A stretch of DNA of 40,406 nucleotides from NCBI GenBank assembly GCA_011109175.1, contig RDEW01000018.1:252638-293043 (forward strand). The letters are read 5' to 3'. Positions 9,330 through 19,207 of the stretch are shown piece after piece; within the stretch, counting starts at the first letter, position 1, and every line of letters starts with the position of its first letter. The notes below the pieces were generated by a model. It was not told the DNA's origin. It did not search any database and worked only from the letters and a program-made list of their open reading frames with translations. Made by a program: the position numbers and the translations under genes. This DNA comes from Dicyema japonicum (Eukaryota > Dicyemida > Rhombozoa > Dicyemidae).

Positions 9330-11690
9330 TGGTGGTGTGTCTGTTTTCACCAGTTTGCAAACAAATCCTGAGGGCCGTCTTACAGAGAATATTGAAGATA
9401 GAATCCAATTAGAAGTGAGAATTGTGTCTTCAGAACTACATGATGCCAATGGAACTAGCATACGATCTCCTGTGGGAAATGTTCCTGCTCATCTGCTGTC
9501 CCTCAAAGCATTAATCACTGAGATTCGATCAGGTGACAGGATCAAGTGGATCTCAATGGTTGTCAACTCGAGAATTGTGTCTTAGTCTATGAGTTTACTG
9601 GAAGCAGTCAAAGGAAGAAAAAAAGAAAAAGCTTGATGTTTTATGCTCGTTTGGAACAAGAAATCAAAGAAGGGAGAACTGAAAAGAATTTCTACCCTAA
9701 TTGAAGGCAAAATCAAGATCATGGAGAAAAAAATCTCAATTCATGAATCAAGAAAATCCTTTAGAAGAGATAATTTTTGTTTTGAGCTGAACAAAAGGAG
9801 GTTTTATCGGAGACTCAACGATGACGTCAATAATAGTGATTGTAAAGTTACAGAAGATGAGTGCGTGTCATTTTGGAAAGATGTATGGGAAAAGGATCAG
9901 AATTATTCTCACATAAATATTGTTGGGAGACGAATAACAGGAGCAGAGGAGTTACCGTTAGATATGACAGTTGAGTTCGCTAAGAACATTATTCACTATA
10001 CGCGAATTGGAAGAGCTCTGGCTGTAATGGAGAATATGGATTTTTTGTCAATAAATTTATTCTCTTCATAGTTATCTGAGTAAAGAGATTATCAAGATAG
10101 TGAGTGGTGAATATTGCCCGGAAGAATTGTTCTATACAGGGATTACGTACCTCATTCCGAAAAAGAAGACTGATGTTCTCCGAATGACATACGGCCAATT
10201 ACGTGCATGCCTATATTGTATAAACTTGGCACAAAATGTGTTAATACAAAACTTACGGATTATATTGAAGGGTTCAAAATTATCTCGGATAATCTTGGAG
10301 CAAGAAGGCAGAGCCAAGGTGCAAAGAGCAGGCTTTAATAAATCAGTTTGTTAATGCTAACATGGAAATAGCTTATTCACAACATGATCGATGTGAAGAA
10401 GGCTTTTCTGTCAATCGTGAATTTTTGTGTTGGGTTTTTGATAGCTCTGGAGTTCCGGAATGGATTGTGAAGTTTATCAAGAATCTAATAAGCAAGTGGA
10501 ATGTTATTTTGAACATAACAAAAAAAGAATTGGAAATATCAAACTCGGGAGAGAAATCTTGCAAGAGACTCACTCACTTCCCAGCTGTTTATTCTGGTAA
10601 TGGACCCACTAAGCCGAATATTAAATATAAAATTTCCGAAGATATGTATTGATCAGAGTGATCCGTCTATTGTGACATATGCGACTAACTATTTTCTTTT
10701 TATCGACGCCCTAAAATAATCACGAATGTGAAGATACTATTCTAAATGATGGAGGATATTGATGAATATCTGGGTGTTGTTGGCCTTAAAAGAAACTGTA
10801 AAAGTCTGCAACTAATCTGAAGTGTGCCAAAGATACAAGTTATCTGGATGGTTGTGAGGGATATCGCAATCTTGGAGTATTAGAAGACAAAGGGAGTAAA
10901 GTTATGAAGTTATGAAAGACAAAGTTATGGAAAAAATTGCTGAAAATGTGAAGAAAAGGATAGAGATGCTGGCGAATTCGAAATTAAACGCTGTAAACTT
11001 GTTTAAACGATAAATGAATACGCACTCTCGCTATATAATTATTATATTGGGCTTATCGACATTGAACCACGTGAATTCGAAGCTATTGATTTAGAAATCC
11101 GGCGTATATAGTGCACTTAAAACCTGCTAACAAAGAAAGATTATATCTCAGCAGGAATAGTTTTGGAAGAGGATTAACCTCCTGATAAAAGTGAATGCAT
11201 GTTATTTCAATATTTGACCGACCTTGAGAGCAGGAATACATATGTCTTCGAAGGACAGGAATACATATAAAACAAAGGAAAACACATATGACCACTATCG
11301 CAAGATTTATTGCACTCAAATATAATGTGGATGACCTATCTGACTTGAACACTGACAATATAAAGGAATATCAAAAGAAGAATTATTTGGAGATGACTAA
11401 TCAGAAATTGCTTCATTCAATTATATTTAAGTGTTTTGAAAATACGAATGTCGATATCAATGGATCAACAGAATGGTTACTGGGGAAACAATAGTCCAAG
11501 GTCGGAAGCAATGTACTGCATGATACAGGATCGGAATCTGTTCTTTGAAGAGATGAAACCAAATTGCAGTCATTGTGGTATGGCCAAAAACTGTGGATCA
11601 CCTGGCTACATGATGTACCAGGATGCTTATTTTTATTATTTAAGCACTTCACGAGAGCCATACTACTTATAGCCCCGCATGTGCGGCAAA
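9330..11690 (+). mobile_element. LINE-D (R2/NeSL-like non-LTR retrotransposon), near full length but decayed
   Basis: In order along the plus strand: a 5' coding stretch (9337-9585); a basic helix with FELNKRRFYRRLNDD and CVSFWKDVWEKD (9643-9960), the block before the RT in R2/NeSL-type elements; LIPKKKTDVLRM and a degraded finger region with EQEGRAKVQRAGFNKSV (10130-10350); a region before the catalytic core with GVPEWIVKFIKNLISKW (10440-10500); then NYYIGLIDIEPREFEAIDLE with R+I (about 11020-11110) and ANKERLYLSRNSFGRGL (11125-11190). It ends in TEWLLG, CMIQDRNLFFEEMKP and a Cys/His finger CSHCG (11440-11660). Many stops and frameshifts. The catalytic Asp box is not readable. Confidence 0.7.
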
Positions 11691-12740
11691 AGAAACAATG
11701 TTAGTTGTCATTCTTTTCCATGCTCCCTTGTTCCTAGCAAAGGCTCTCATAGTGTCAAGGTCGTCGGCAGTTTTTAGATTTCTTTTAATATTGACTAGGT
11801 CTTTTTGTAAAACTATTGGCAGTGCTGTTCTAGGTCTTCCACGATAGCGGCCTTCTTGACTAACATAGTATGTTTCCATAGATATGTTCGGTGGTGATTT
11901 TAATCACGTGTCCATCGGGATTCCAGTACTTCTAAGCTGATAGGTCTAGTGCTGCATCTCTTAAATAGAGCATTTCTCGATATTCTCGTAGGCCAAGTAG
12001 TTCCTGTTATTTTTTTCAGCTGACCTCTGTGGAATGAGTCTAGTCTTTCCATATCCGCTGATGAGGTCGCCCAAGTTCCAGCGTTATATTAAAGTACGGG
12101 TTTTATGAATGAGTTGTATAGTTGGATTCTCATTTTCGTGTCGATGCCTTTTTGATTGAGCCATAAATTCTTCAGTTTATATAACGCAGCATTGGCTAGA
12201 GTTTCCTACGTAAATATCTTCGCTATCTCCCAAAGTGAACCGAGTTTTTACTTGTCGGCACTTTTCTTCTAGGACGTTACTCATCCTTCTTATCTCTGTG
12301 AGTTTTTTTCTCTTTGTAAACAGTAAGAAACCATTTCCCTAGTACATTTGGTGCTTTTTCTAATAGATGTTTCAGGACCTCTTTGTCTTCATAAATTGTT
12401 CCAGGACTCTTTGTCTTCAGAATTACACAGGTTTTCCAAGACCTCTTTGTTTTCAGAATTACATCGTCCGCATAGATCACTTTTTCCGTCTTTCCTTGGT
12501 ATAACAGTCTAAGTTCCCTCATAGCGGCTTCCAAATAAATTGTGAATAGTAGAGGAGAAAGGGAGTCTCTTTGTGGAGTGCCCGTATTAGTTTCAAATTT
12601 TCTTGAATAGGTCTTTCCGACTCTCACAAGGAGCTCACTATTGGAAAGTAGAATTCGGGTCATCCTTAGACTCGACTCATTAAGAAATCCGCTCAGTACC
12701 CCATTAACTTGTTTTGATATAGGATGGAGTAGCAACAAAG
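11667..12740 (-). mobile_element. LINE-A reverse transcriptase and C-terminal region
   Basis: The longest LINE-A copy. The minus strand from 12738 reads GVLSGFLNESSLRMTRILLS, then TGTPQRDSLSPLLFTIYLEA (RT motif GTPQGDSLSP with Gly changed to Arg) and KVIYADDVILKTK with the YADD catalytic box intact (12277-12738). A short internal repeat (KTKRSWKTCVILKTKSPG) follows YADD. Further down are the LDSFHR..L..ITGTTWPTRIS block (about 12050-11960) and YRGRPRTALPIVLQKDLVNI ... AFARNKGAWKRM (11879-11680). The 3' UTR begins gcacatgcggggctataa in minus orientation. Broken by at least three frame changes. Confidence 0.85.
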
Positions 12741-12755
12741 TACTACAAGTCCTAT

Positions 12756-12974
12756 ATGGAGAGACTCAACGTGGATGTCTCTACAAGGGCGTACAACCAA
12801 TCAATGACGATTAAAAAAACTTTAGAGAGCATGATAATCGAGCATAGACATGGGCTGAAAGTTGATAACTATGATGATGAGGTTACAAGAGTGACTAATC
12901 TTCTTATCTCAAGAGGCTCTGAACTCAGAGGTGACGTCGAAGAGGAACCAAGAGAATTAATTAGTTACAATTGA
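12756..12974 (+). other. Unknown 72-residue open frame, similar to one at 15.0 kb
   Basis: Encodes a hydrophilic peptide with RAYNQSMTIKKTLESMI near its start. The minus-strand frame at 15005-15235 has RTYACVQSLVIKKTSESMI, so the two are probably copies of one coding sequence. It starts at an ATG 16 bases after the 5' border of the adjoining LINE-A. No family recognised. Confidence 0.35.
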
Positions 12975-13124
12975 TTTTCTTTAATTTGAACCTTATGAAT
13001 TTATTTTATAAATTTTGTTTTCATTAATATAAATTAATAATATGTCTCACAAAATGTTTTTCTACATTTAAAGCAAGGCTGGTAAGATACGACCACGTGC
13101 TTCAAAGATGGATGAATTGAGTAT

Positions 13125-13400
13125 TTGCAATTATTATTATTAAAAAGCACTTTCACAGAACCAAAGAACGTTATATTAACTAAGGTCCCGTTTGTGCCAC
13201 ACGTTTCACAATCTGTCTCACTAGGCGTCTCCATCGCCCTCTACTTTGCGCATCTGTCCTTAGATCTTCTAGGTCTTCTACAGATTTAAGATTTCTTCTA
13301 ATCCCATAAAAGATCCCTGTTCAGAGCCACGGGTAGAGTGACTCTGGGTCTTCCTCTGAATGATGGTTTGTTCTCATTGTTAAAGTAATTGTCCATTATT
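13125..13400 (-). mobile_element. LINE-A 3' end fragment
   Basis: The minus strand has FRGRPRVTLPV-like sequence, then RCAKSRGRWRRLVRQIVKRV (13200-13260), matching the LINE-A terminal helix, and ctgtgaaagtgct with an AAT-rich tail (about 13130-13160). Frameshifted. Confidence 0.65.
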
Positions 13401-13598
13401 ATATTTGCTAGGGCGTTTATGTATTTTCAATACTCTGAATAAATAAGATACGACCATTTCATAATGAAAGGGATCTTTTCGCCAACTCTGAATAATGAAG
13501 GGAAAATTTTTATTAATGAAAACGAAATTTATGAAAATCAAAACGTAATTTATAATCAGCCACGCAGTGAGGGCGGCAACTACCTGACTTTTTTTTAT

Positions 13599-13910
13599 AG
13601 CCTTTTTCACGGAGCCGTGGTATTATCTCCGCATAGGCAGGACACACACTTTATTTAAGTAAAGAACAGTTAATTTTAACTAATCGTAGAACCAAGGAAT
13701 GATCTTCACTTCTTTTTTTTCTTTTTCTTGTGTGTGGGTCCTTTCTAGACAATCCAGTTCCGCAGTGAGAGTCCACTGATGACGGCGTCACTCGTCAAGC
13801 CTTTTAGCATCGTAGATGCGTGGAACCTTCCACCAGGTGAAGCAGCGAGATTCGAACCCGTAGCCTAAGCCACTTAAGCCCGACACCTAACCACTATGCC
13901 AGAATGGGCT
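13599..13910 (-). repeat. tRNA-derived SINE, well preserved
   Basis: About 310 bp, read on the minus strand. The tRNA-like head has an A-box-like ggcatagtggttagg (complement of about 13886-13900) and a B box ggttcgaatc (complement of 13849-13858). The body contains the palindrome-like gcatctacgatgc and tgacgccgtcatcag, then a pyrimidine/purine-rich linker. The 3' tail reads gcctatgcggag, accacggctccgtgaaaaag. The tail resembles the LINE-A 3' UTR. Confidence 0.9.
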
Positions 13911-14930
13911 ACTATTAAATAGAAAAAATATAACCATCATCGTTAGCAAAGGTCCCCCGAACGGCTTCATTTCAGTAAACTAATTCTGTAGATTGGTATA
14001 AATTTCCATTAAAAATTGAGAAACCATATCCAAGTACGGAGTTAATTAAGAACTGTTTCACTTTTCTGAGTCAGTTTAGCCTATTTCCATTTTCTCCATT
14101 GAAAAATATTATCGGAAAATAAATTTTTATTCTATGGGAATGTTTTTGACGTCCACCATCATACCTGGTTGTTTTCCAACAGGCATAATCTTCAAATTAT
14201 GTACGATATTGTGGATTCGGCTATTTCGAAAGACCCGAGTTTTTTTATTCGAATACCCACCATGATGTCTTGTTTTGTACTCTATCTCTGACTCTCGTCG
14301 TTGACTCATGACTCAGACTTCTTTCAGCAGGAGAGGGCTTAAATACCTTTCACATTAACAATCTTTTCTCATTTACAAAGTGGGCCACACCAACGTCCAT
14401 CCAAAATGGACGAACACTCACATTCTTGTGAAGTTGTTATCCAATATGTCCCAAGGGAGGGGTATGGAGAGCTTAATCATTTCTGGTTTATTGCCTCAAT
14501 AATGTTTGAGCATAACTGTTCATCCCAGTCTTGTTGCTTTCAATGTTCTCAGGGATCTCAGTCTTAGACGTTTCCAAATTTCTTGAGCCACACACGCGGG
14601 TCGCTCACGATCCGTTTATGTGGGGTAGGACCTGCCACCTGAGACCGTTAGAAGTGTTTACTAAAGAGAGGAAAGTCGAATGGACGATTTCCAACAGTTA
14701 GCGGATCCCAATTCATCCATGACATACATGACTAATTGACATAAACAGATGCATTGAAATCCTCCAGAATTTATTCATCTGCCAAGGAAAAGGTAGTGTA
14801 ATCTCCAACCACTACAATTTATTCATCTGCCAAGGAAAGATACTATAAATTTTTTTGTAACAAATTATTATTTTACTATCTTAAAAGGTTAATTCTAACT
14901 AAAATGTTCTCTATCCAATTCTTTTCCTCT
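13911..14930. other. Unassigned AT-rich interval
   Basis: A minus-strand frame at 14127-14309 ends HNLKIMPVGKQPGMMVDVKN with IPIE; it looks protein-like but is not recognised. A 22-base sequence beginning atttattcatctgccaagg occurs twice at about 14770 and 14817. Nothing else supported. Confidence 0.35.
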
Positions 14931-14934
14931 TCAA

Positions 14935-15235
14935 GCAACTATGGGAGTATACCCAATTGTCACAGTCCTTTCCTTGTCCTCAATATATATTGACATCACT
15001 TCGCTCACACTCTTCTCTTGAATTCTTCATAATCAGACCGAGAGTAAATATCCTTTATCCCTTCATTAAGTTTATCATAACGCCGCGAAACGTCGACTTC
15101 GTTCCTATATGATACAATCATACTCTCCGACGTCTTTTTGATTACCAGTGATTGAACACACGCATACGTTCTTTCACTTATATTCAAAGATCTGGCATAC
15201 TTCCACGAATGTGAAGTCACTAGGTCATCCCAAAT
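14935..15235 (-). CDS. Possible small gene of unknown function (3 exons?)
   Basis: The open frame contains YFIWDDLVTSHSWKYARSLN, RTYACVQSLVIKKTSESMI and RRYDKLNEGIKDIYSR. A 22-nt GT-AG segment (about 15041-15020) and a 21-nt one (about 15000-14980) have the size of the introns in the neighbouring LRRFIP gene. Removing both would continue the frame into a Cys-rich end (EECERRQGKDCDNWVYSHSC) with a stop near 14927. That end vaguely recalls a Cys/His finger. The upstream start is not found; the frame begins after a ttag that could be a 3' splice site. It could equally be transposon debris, since a related piece lies at 12756-12974. Confidence 0.25.
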
Positions 15236-15239
15236 GAAA

Positions 15240-15750
15240 TACTAACTATAAATCTAATATATTTAATCTATTTTTTTCGATTAAGTAAATTTTATTGATA
15301 AAATCAACGATGATTGGCTTTTTTATCAAAAAACAAAAAAATAATAAATAAATAATCAATAAAGGTAGAGATTTATAGCACTTTGTTAGCTTGAGTGCTA
15401 TTGAAGGTAGTACTTTTGTTAAAGGCATCTCGTTTTTAATTCTGTAAACAAAAATATCGGTTTAATGGACACGGATAGTTGGAAATAAGATTAAATTAAC
15501 AAAAGTCTGCAAAAGAAAAAATTCTAGAAATATAACATGAAAGTGTGTCAACAGCAAAGAATTCATCAATAATGCAAATAATTAAGGCAGATATAAGTAG
15601 TTTATTAAGAATATAAAACTATGCAGTAAAGCATCAACTAGCAGCAATTACACTTTAAAAACACATCAAAAAAAGTCTTTTAAGTAAATAATCAAAAAAA
15701 AACGATGTGAAAATCATTAAATATATAAAATCCACACAGAGTCCGAAATT
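15240..15750. other. AT-rich intergenic DNA downstream of the LRRFIP-like gene
   Basis: No open frame of note and no clear AATAAA close to the stop codon at 15751 on the minus strand. Presumed 3' flank. Confidence 0.5.
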
Positions 15751-16972
15751 TCAAGATCTTGGGATCTTTTTAAGCCTCTCTAATCGTCCCTTCATTGAGG
15801 AATTATCCATTGTTAGTTGATCCAAGTTAGAGTTCAAGCTTACAAGCTGCCATAAATCTCCACATAACCTCAGTTTTCAGAGTCCTTCGCTCAGCCCTCA
15901 GGGAGTCCTGTATAGAGTCAGCCTCGATCAGGCGGGACTTAAGCCAATCAATCTGGTTCTCCAATCTCCCAATCTGAAATATTGAAATTCCCTACATTTA
16001 ACTGGAGTCTCTCAGCCTCTCCATCACATTCCTCCATCTTTATCTTTAACGCAGAGACTTGACTGATCCCCTCATCTCCCAATTAACAAAATAGCACTTT
16101 TGATTTCCTCTAGTGCTCTGGCATAGCCCTCCTCGCTTTCTTGGACCGCTTGAAGCATTTGAGCCTCATGTTCAATTCTCTTAGAGTCACTCTCAAGTCG
16201 AAACAGTCTCAGGGACACTTCCAAGTCCCCAATCTCTCGAATCAAAGAGTATATCTTGTCCTGGAAATCGGGATCGGTTATTCTCATGTTCCCAGCATAC
16301 TCATTCACCAAAGCTGCCAATTTCGTCTCCAAAATGGCAACTGGAGGGGTACACTGTAAACTCTCCTGCTGGCAACTAAATAATTTCACGCAATCCGAGT
16401 TATCCTGAGATCACGAATAACAGAACCTTAATAAATCTCTCCCTTAGATCCACCAACTTGTTGTAATATTCTAACTTGTTATGGAGGGCGTTTGAGCGAA
16501 GCCGAGACTGGACCAATTGCTGCAATTATGTCCCCAAAAACCTTGTTGACGGAATAGACGCTTTGCCGAATGTCATGAAGTTTAGACTCTAATTCTGAGC
16601 GTTCGTTCCTATTTAGGGATTTCTAGATGTCGAACAAGTCAAACCTGGTACAAGATCATTTCCTTCTCGTTAGATGACTCGCCCAGTCTAAGCATAGTCT
16701 CGTTGTAAGCCGAATCGATGGCAAAAATTGAGTTGAAACTAGATTTTTCTTCACTCTAAAATAAGGAAAGCTGGTACCTCAGAATCGCTGTCTATTTGAC
16801 GCTGCTGCTTAACCATGGCCCTAAAGGTGATCTGCCTAGCCTCGTCTTCTCTCTGTCTTGAGGCGGCTAAAGACTCCTCTGCCTGTTTGTTAATCTGTCC
16901 AAAGGTGCCCTGAATGTCCTGAGGCTTCTCTGAGTGGTTTCTCTTAAGTAATAAAAATATACTAACAGACAT
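15751..16972 (-). CDS. LRRFIP: LRRFIP-like (Flightless-I-interacting) coiled-coil protein, 9 exons
   Basis: Proposed exons on the minus strand: 16972-16967, 16942-16778, 16755-16645, 16622-16542, 16519-16427, 16404-16098, 16075-15996, 15973-15869, 15846-15751. They join in frame to 347 residues. Introns 2-8 are each exactly 22 nt with GT-AG; intron 1 (24 nt) is less certain because the frame is also open without splicing. Family evidence: the N-terminal GQINKQAEESLAASRQREDE with ARQITFRAMVKQQRQ matches the LRRFIP signature (NQIAxEAExRLAARRxARAEAREIRMRELEKQQ). NEKEMILYQ matches the internal NEKSNLLYQ block. The end (IGRLENQI...LRAERRTLKTEL ... GRLERLKK) aligns with the conserved C-terminal coiled coil. 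Nearly all of it is heptad-like and charged. Known relatives bind Flightless-I and act in actin and Wnt/Toll-related signalling; that role here is inference. It shares a 60-bp 5' gap with DARS2. Confidence 0.85.
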
Positions 16973-17032
16973 TATTACACAAGAATAATGATTTATTAAT
17001 ATTTAAAATTTAAATTACACTTCAACGTGCAA
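16973..17032. promoter_or_regulatory. Putative bidirectional promoter, 60 bp
   Basis: The start codons of two conserved genes face away from each other with only 60 bp between them. The gap is AT-rich, with TTTAAA-like runs (about 17006-17016) and no TATA box placed convincingly. Both 5' UTRs and the core promoters must fit here or overlap the coding sequence. The function follows from layout only. Confidence 0.5.
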
Positions 17033-19207
17033 ATGGTTTTTCTTAAATTTAAATTTAATAAATCAGTTCTCTTTTCTAAGCAAAGGACTAAGGAAATTGT
17101 CACTGAATCGGACCAGAAGCCAGGTCGGGGTCACTTCCCACTCATCCAGGACTCACAACTGCGGACAGCTCTCATTGGCTGACGTGGATAAATCCGTGAT
17201 TCTTTGTGGATGGGTGAAACATGTGAGGATGCAGACTTTTATTGTAATTGGTGACTCGTTTGGGTCCACTCAGCTCATTATCGATGATGTTGGTCCCTCC
17301 ATGGAAAAAATCACGAAGGAATCCGTCGTTCATGTAGAAGGAACCGTACGGAAACGTCCCTGCGGTATGGCAAATCCCGTCAGTGTTTATAAATAAAGCA
17401 GAATATGTCAACTGGGGAGGTAGAAGTTGTGGTCTCTCGGTTCAATGTGCTAAACAATGTCATCTCTGGTCTCTCAATTCCTGTCGACAGTCACTCCAAA
17501 GTACTTCCTGATCTCATTTTAGAGTTACGAGTCTTCCCTTATGAAATACCGATATCTTCATCTACGGAAACAGGAAATGCAGAGAAATCTTCGATTCCGT
17601 TCTGACTTTGGAGCCTGTTGCCGTGAGTTTCTGATTGAACAGAACGGTAAGTCTCACGGAAATATTCCAGGGTTTGTGGAGGTTGAGACTCCTCTGTTGT
17701 TCAAGAAGACATCCGGGGTACTGATTGGAGACATTGTAGGGAGCCAGAGAGTTCATAGTCCCTACTAAATTCAAGGATATGTTTTACGCTCTTCCGCAGA
17801 GTCCACAACTAGTAATTCCTTATTTTTATCATTGATGAAACAAATGCTTATGGTTGGGGGACTCGACCGGTACTTTCAGTTCGCCCGGTGCTTCAGGGAC
17901 GAAACGACCACGAAAGATCGCCAACCAGAGTTTACACAAGTAAAGGACCGCTCTATATTAGATCGATATTGAAATGTCATTCGTCGAGCCTGAGGGAGTG
18001 ATGGAGTTGACCCAGCAAATGCTGACCTACGTGCTCTCAAATCTTATCAATCTGTCCGATATCGACTTCTCCTTCTCCTCCATGTCTTACAAAACGGCCA
18101 TGACCCTCTACGGGACCGACAAACCGGATCTCCGCTATGACTTTATGGTAGAGTTCTTCATCATGCAGATTGACGATGTCACAAACGTCCCCCAGATACG
18201 CAACATTCTCGTGGACTCTGAGATCTGCTCCCCTACGGACTCCGTGTATGCCTTTACAGTAGATTCCTCTCTTGTTGGTTTCTTTAACTCAGTTTAGGTG
18301 TCTTCGGTCAATTTTTCTAGCATTAAGAAAACGCTTATCAAGGGGGATAATACTAATGTAATTTGATCGCTTCCATTCAGTATCTCCTGATAAAATGGGA
18401 CCTCCCGGTGGGCCCAATGTGCCAAAAACTCTCATCGAATAATGTCAAAACTATCGCTAGAATGCTGGGCCTAAAGAACGGAGACTACTGTTTCATTTCT
18501 TGCGGACTCTACCACATTCCCGTTTTTGGTTGTAAAAATGATAGACAAAGCTGTTGGGGATTGTGAGAACCAAAGTCATTGAGTCGCTTGAATTTACAAG
18601 TTATGGCTTCTTAGTATAGTTTAGAGGCCAAAATATCCCCCAACAATATCCTCAAGTTCACGTGGATTTATGACTTTCCGCTTTTTACCACAAACGAGGG
18701 TAATTAATGATTTTTAAGGCAGAGGGGGATATAGAATCAAGTCATCATCCTTTCACAGTACCCCATCCCGACGATATGACATTGCTCAGCGAAGGTTACT
18801 ACTCTGAGGTGATCCTGAGATTCATTTCCAGGTCAGGGGACGCCAGTTTGATCTTGTGCTGAACGGAGTTGAAGTTGGGGGAGGATCTATTCGGATTCAC
18901 GACCACAAGATGCAAAAACGGATTTTCACCGACTTTCTTAAGGTATTACGGTTTTTTACGGAAGTTGAATGTGGCCGAGATTGGAGAGTTTTTCGATTCA
19001 TTGAAATCCGGGTGTCCCCCACATGGAGGAATCGCCTTGGGATTTGATCGCCTACTGGCTTTAATCCTCAATACAAACAGCATCAGGGACGTCATCGCTT
19101 TCCCTAAATCTTCTGATGGATCAGATCCTCTGTTTGGATGTCCAGCTAAAGTAGATCGTTCAGATCTGATTTACTACCACATTGAAAGTCGTAAAAAGCT
19201 TAACTAA
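17033..19207 (+). CDS. DARS2: Mitochondrial aspartyl-tRNA synthetase, 16 exons
   Basis: Charges mitochondrial tRNA-Asp. Exons: 17033-17098, 17124-17378, 17402-17500, 17523-17646, 17671-17717, 17740-17811, 17835-17939, 17962-18147, 18169-18273, 18298-18357, 18381-18521, 18545-18599, 18625-18699, 18723-18808, 18832-18942, 18965-19207; 609 residues (human about 645). All 15 introns are 21-25 nt. Fourteen are GT-AG; 17812-17834 is GT...TG. The N terminus [18 protein letters not shown] is basic and acid-free, like a mitochondrial presequence. Residues about 33-130 are the OB-fold anticodon-binding domain (THNCGQL...LCGWVKHVR). Then come YRYLHLR, the class II motif 2 RCFRDE (239-244) with RQPEFTQIDIEMSF, GGGSIRI (508-514), and motif 3 GGIALGFDR (550-558) followed by RDVIAFPK. 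The bacterial-type insertion domain is present but divergent. No frame-breaking change is seen apart from the odd splice site. The start and first intron (25 nt) are the least certain parts. Confidence 0.93.
17812..17834 (+). other. DARS2: Non-canonical GT-TG intron in DARS2
   Basis: The conserved block [16 protein letters not shown] requires removal of exactly these 23 bases (gtaattccttattt...cattg). No AG lies at the junction. The next usable AG (17880) would delete the conserved GGLDRYFQ segment. Either a true GT-TG splice, a recent mutation, or a base error. Confidence 0.6.

Noticed and set aside
13779-13820. Hammerhead ribozyme (ctgatga followed by a hairpin) in the SINE core
   Set aside because: The ctgatga word is kept in all copies, but the required GAAA and cleavage-site stem are missing, and it lies on the strand opposite to the SINE transcript.
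16072-16389. Stand-alone 105-residue gene
   Set aside because: It is exon 6 of the LRRFIP-like gene with flanking intron read-through at both ends.
17097-17396. DARS2 starting at a non-ATG codon at 17097
   Set aside because: An ATG at 17033 with a 25-nt intron gives a basic mitochondrial presequence and the right frame.
17974-18297. Frameshifted DARS2 pseudogene
   Set aside because: All apparent frame breaks coincide with 21-25 nt introns; after splicing the protein is complete from presequence to motif 3.
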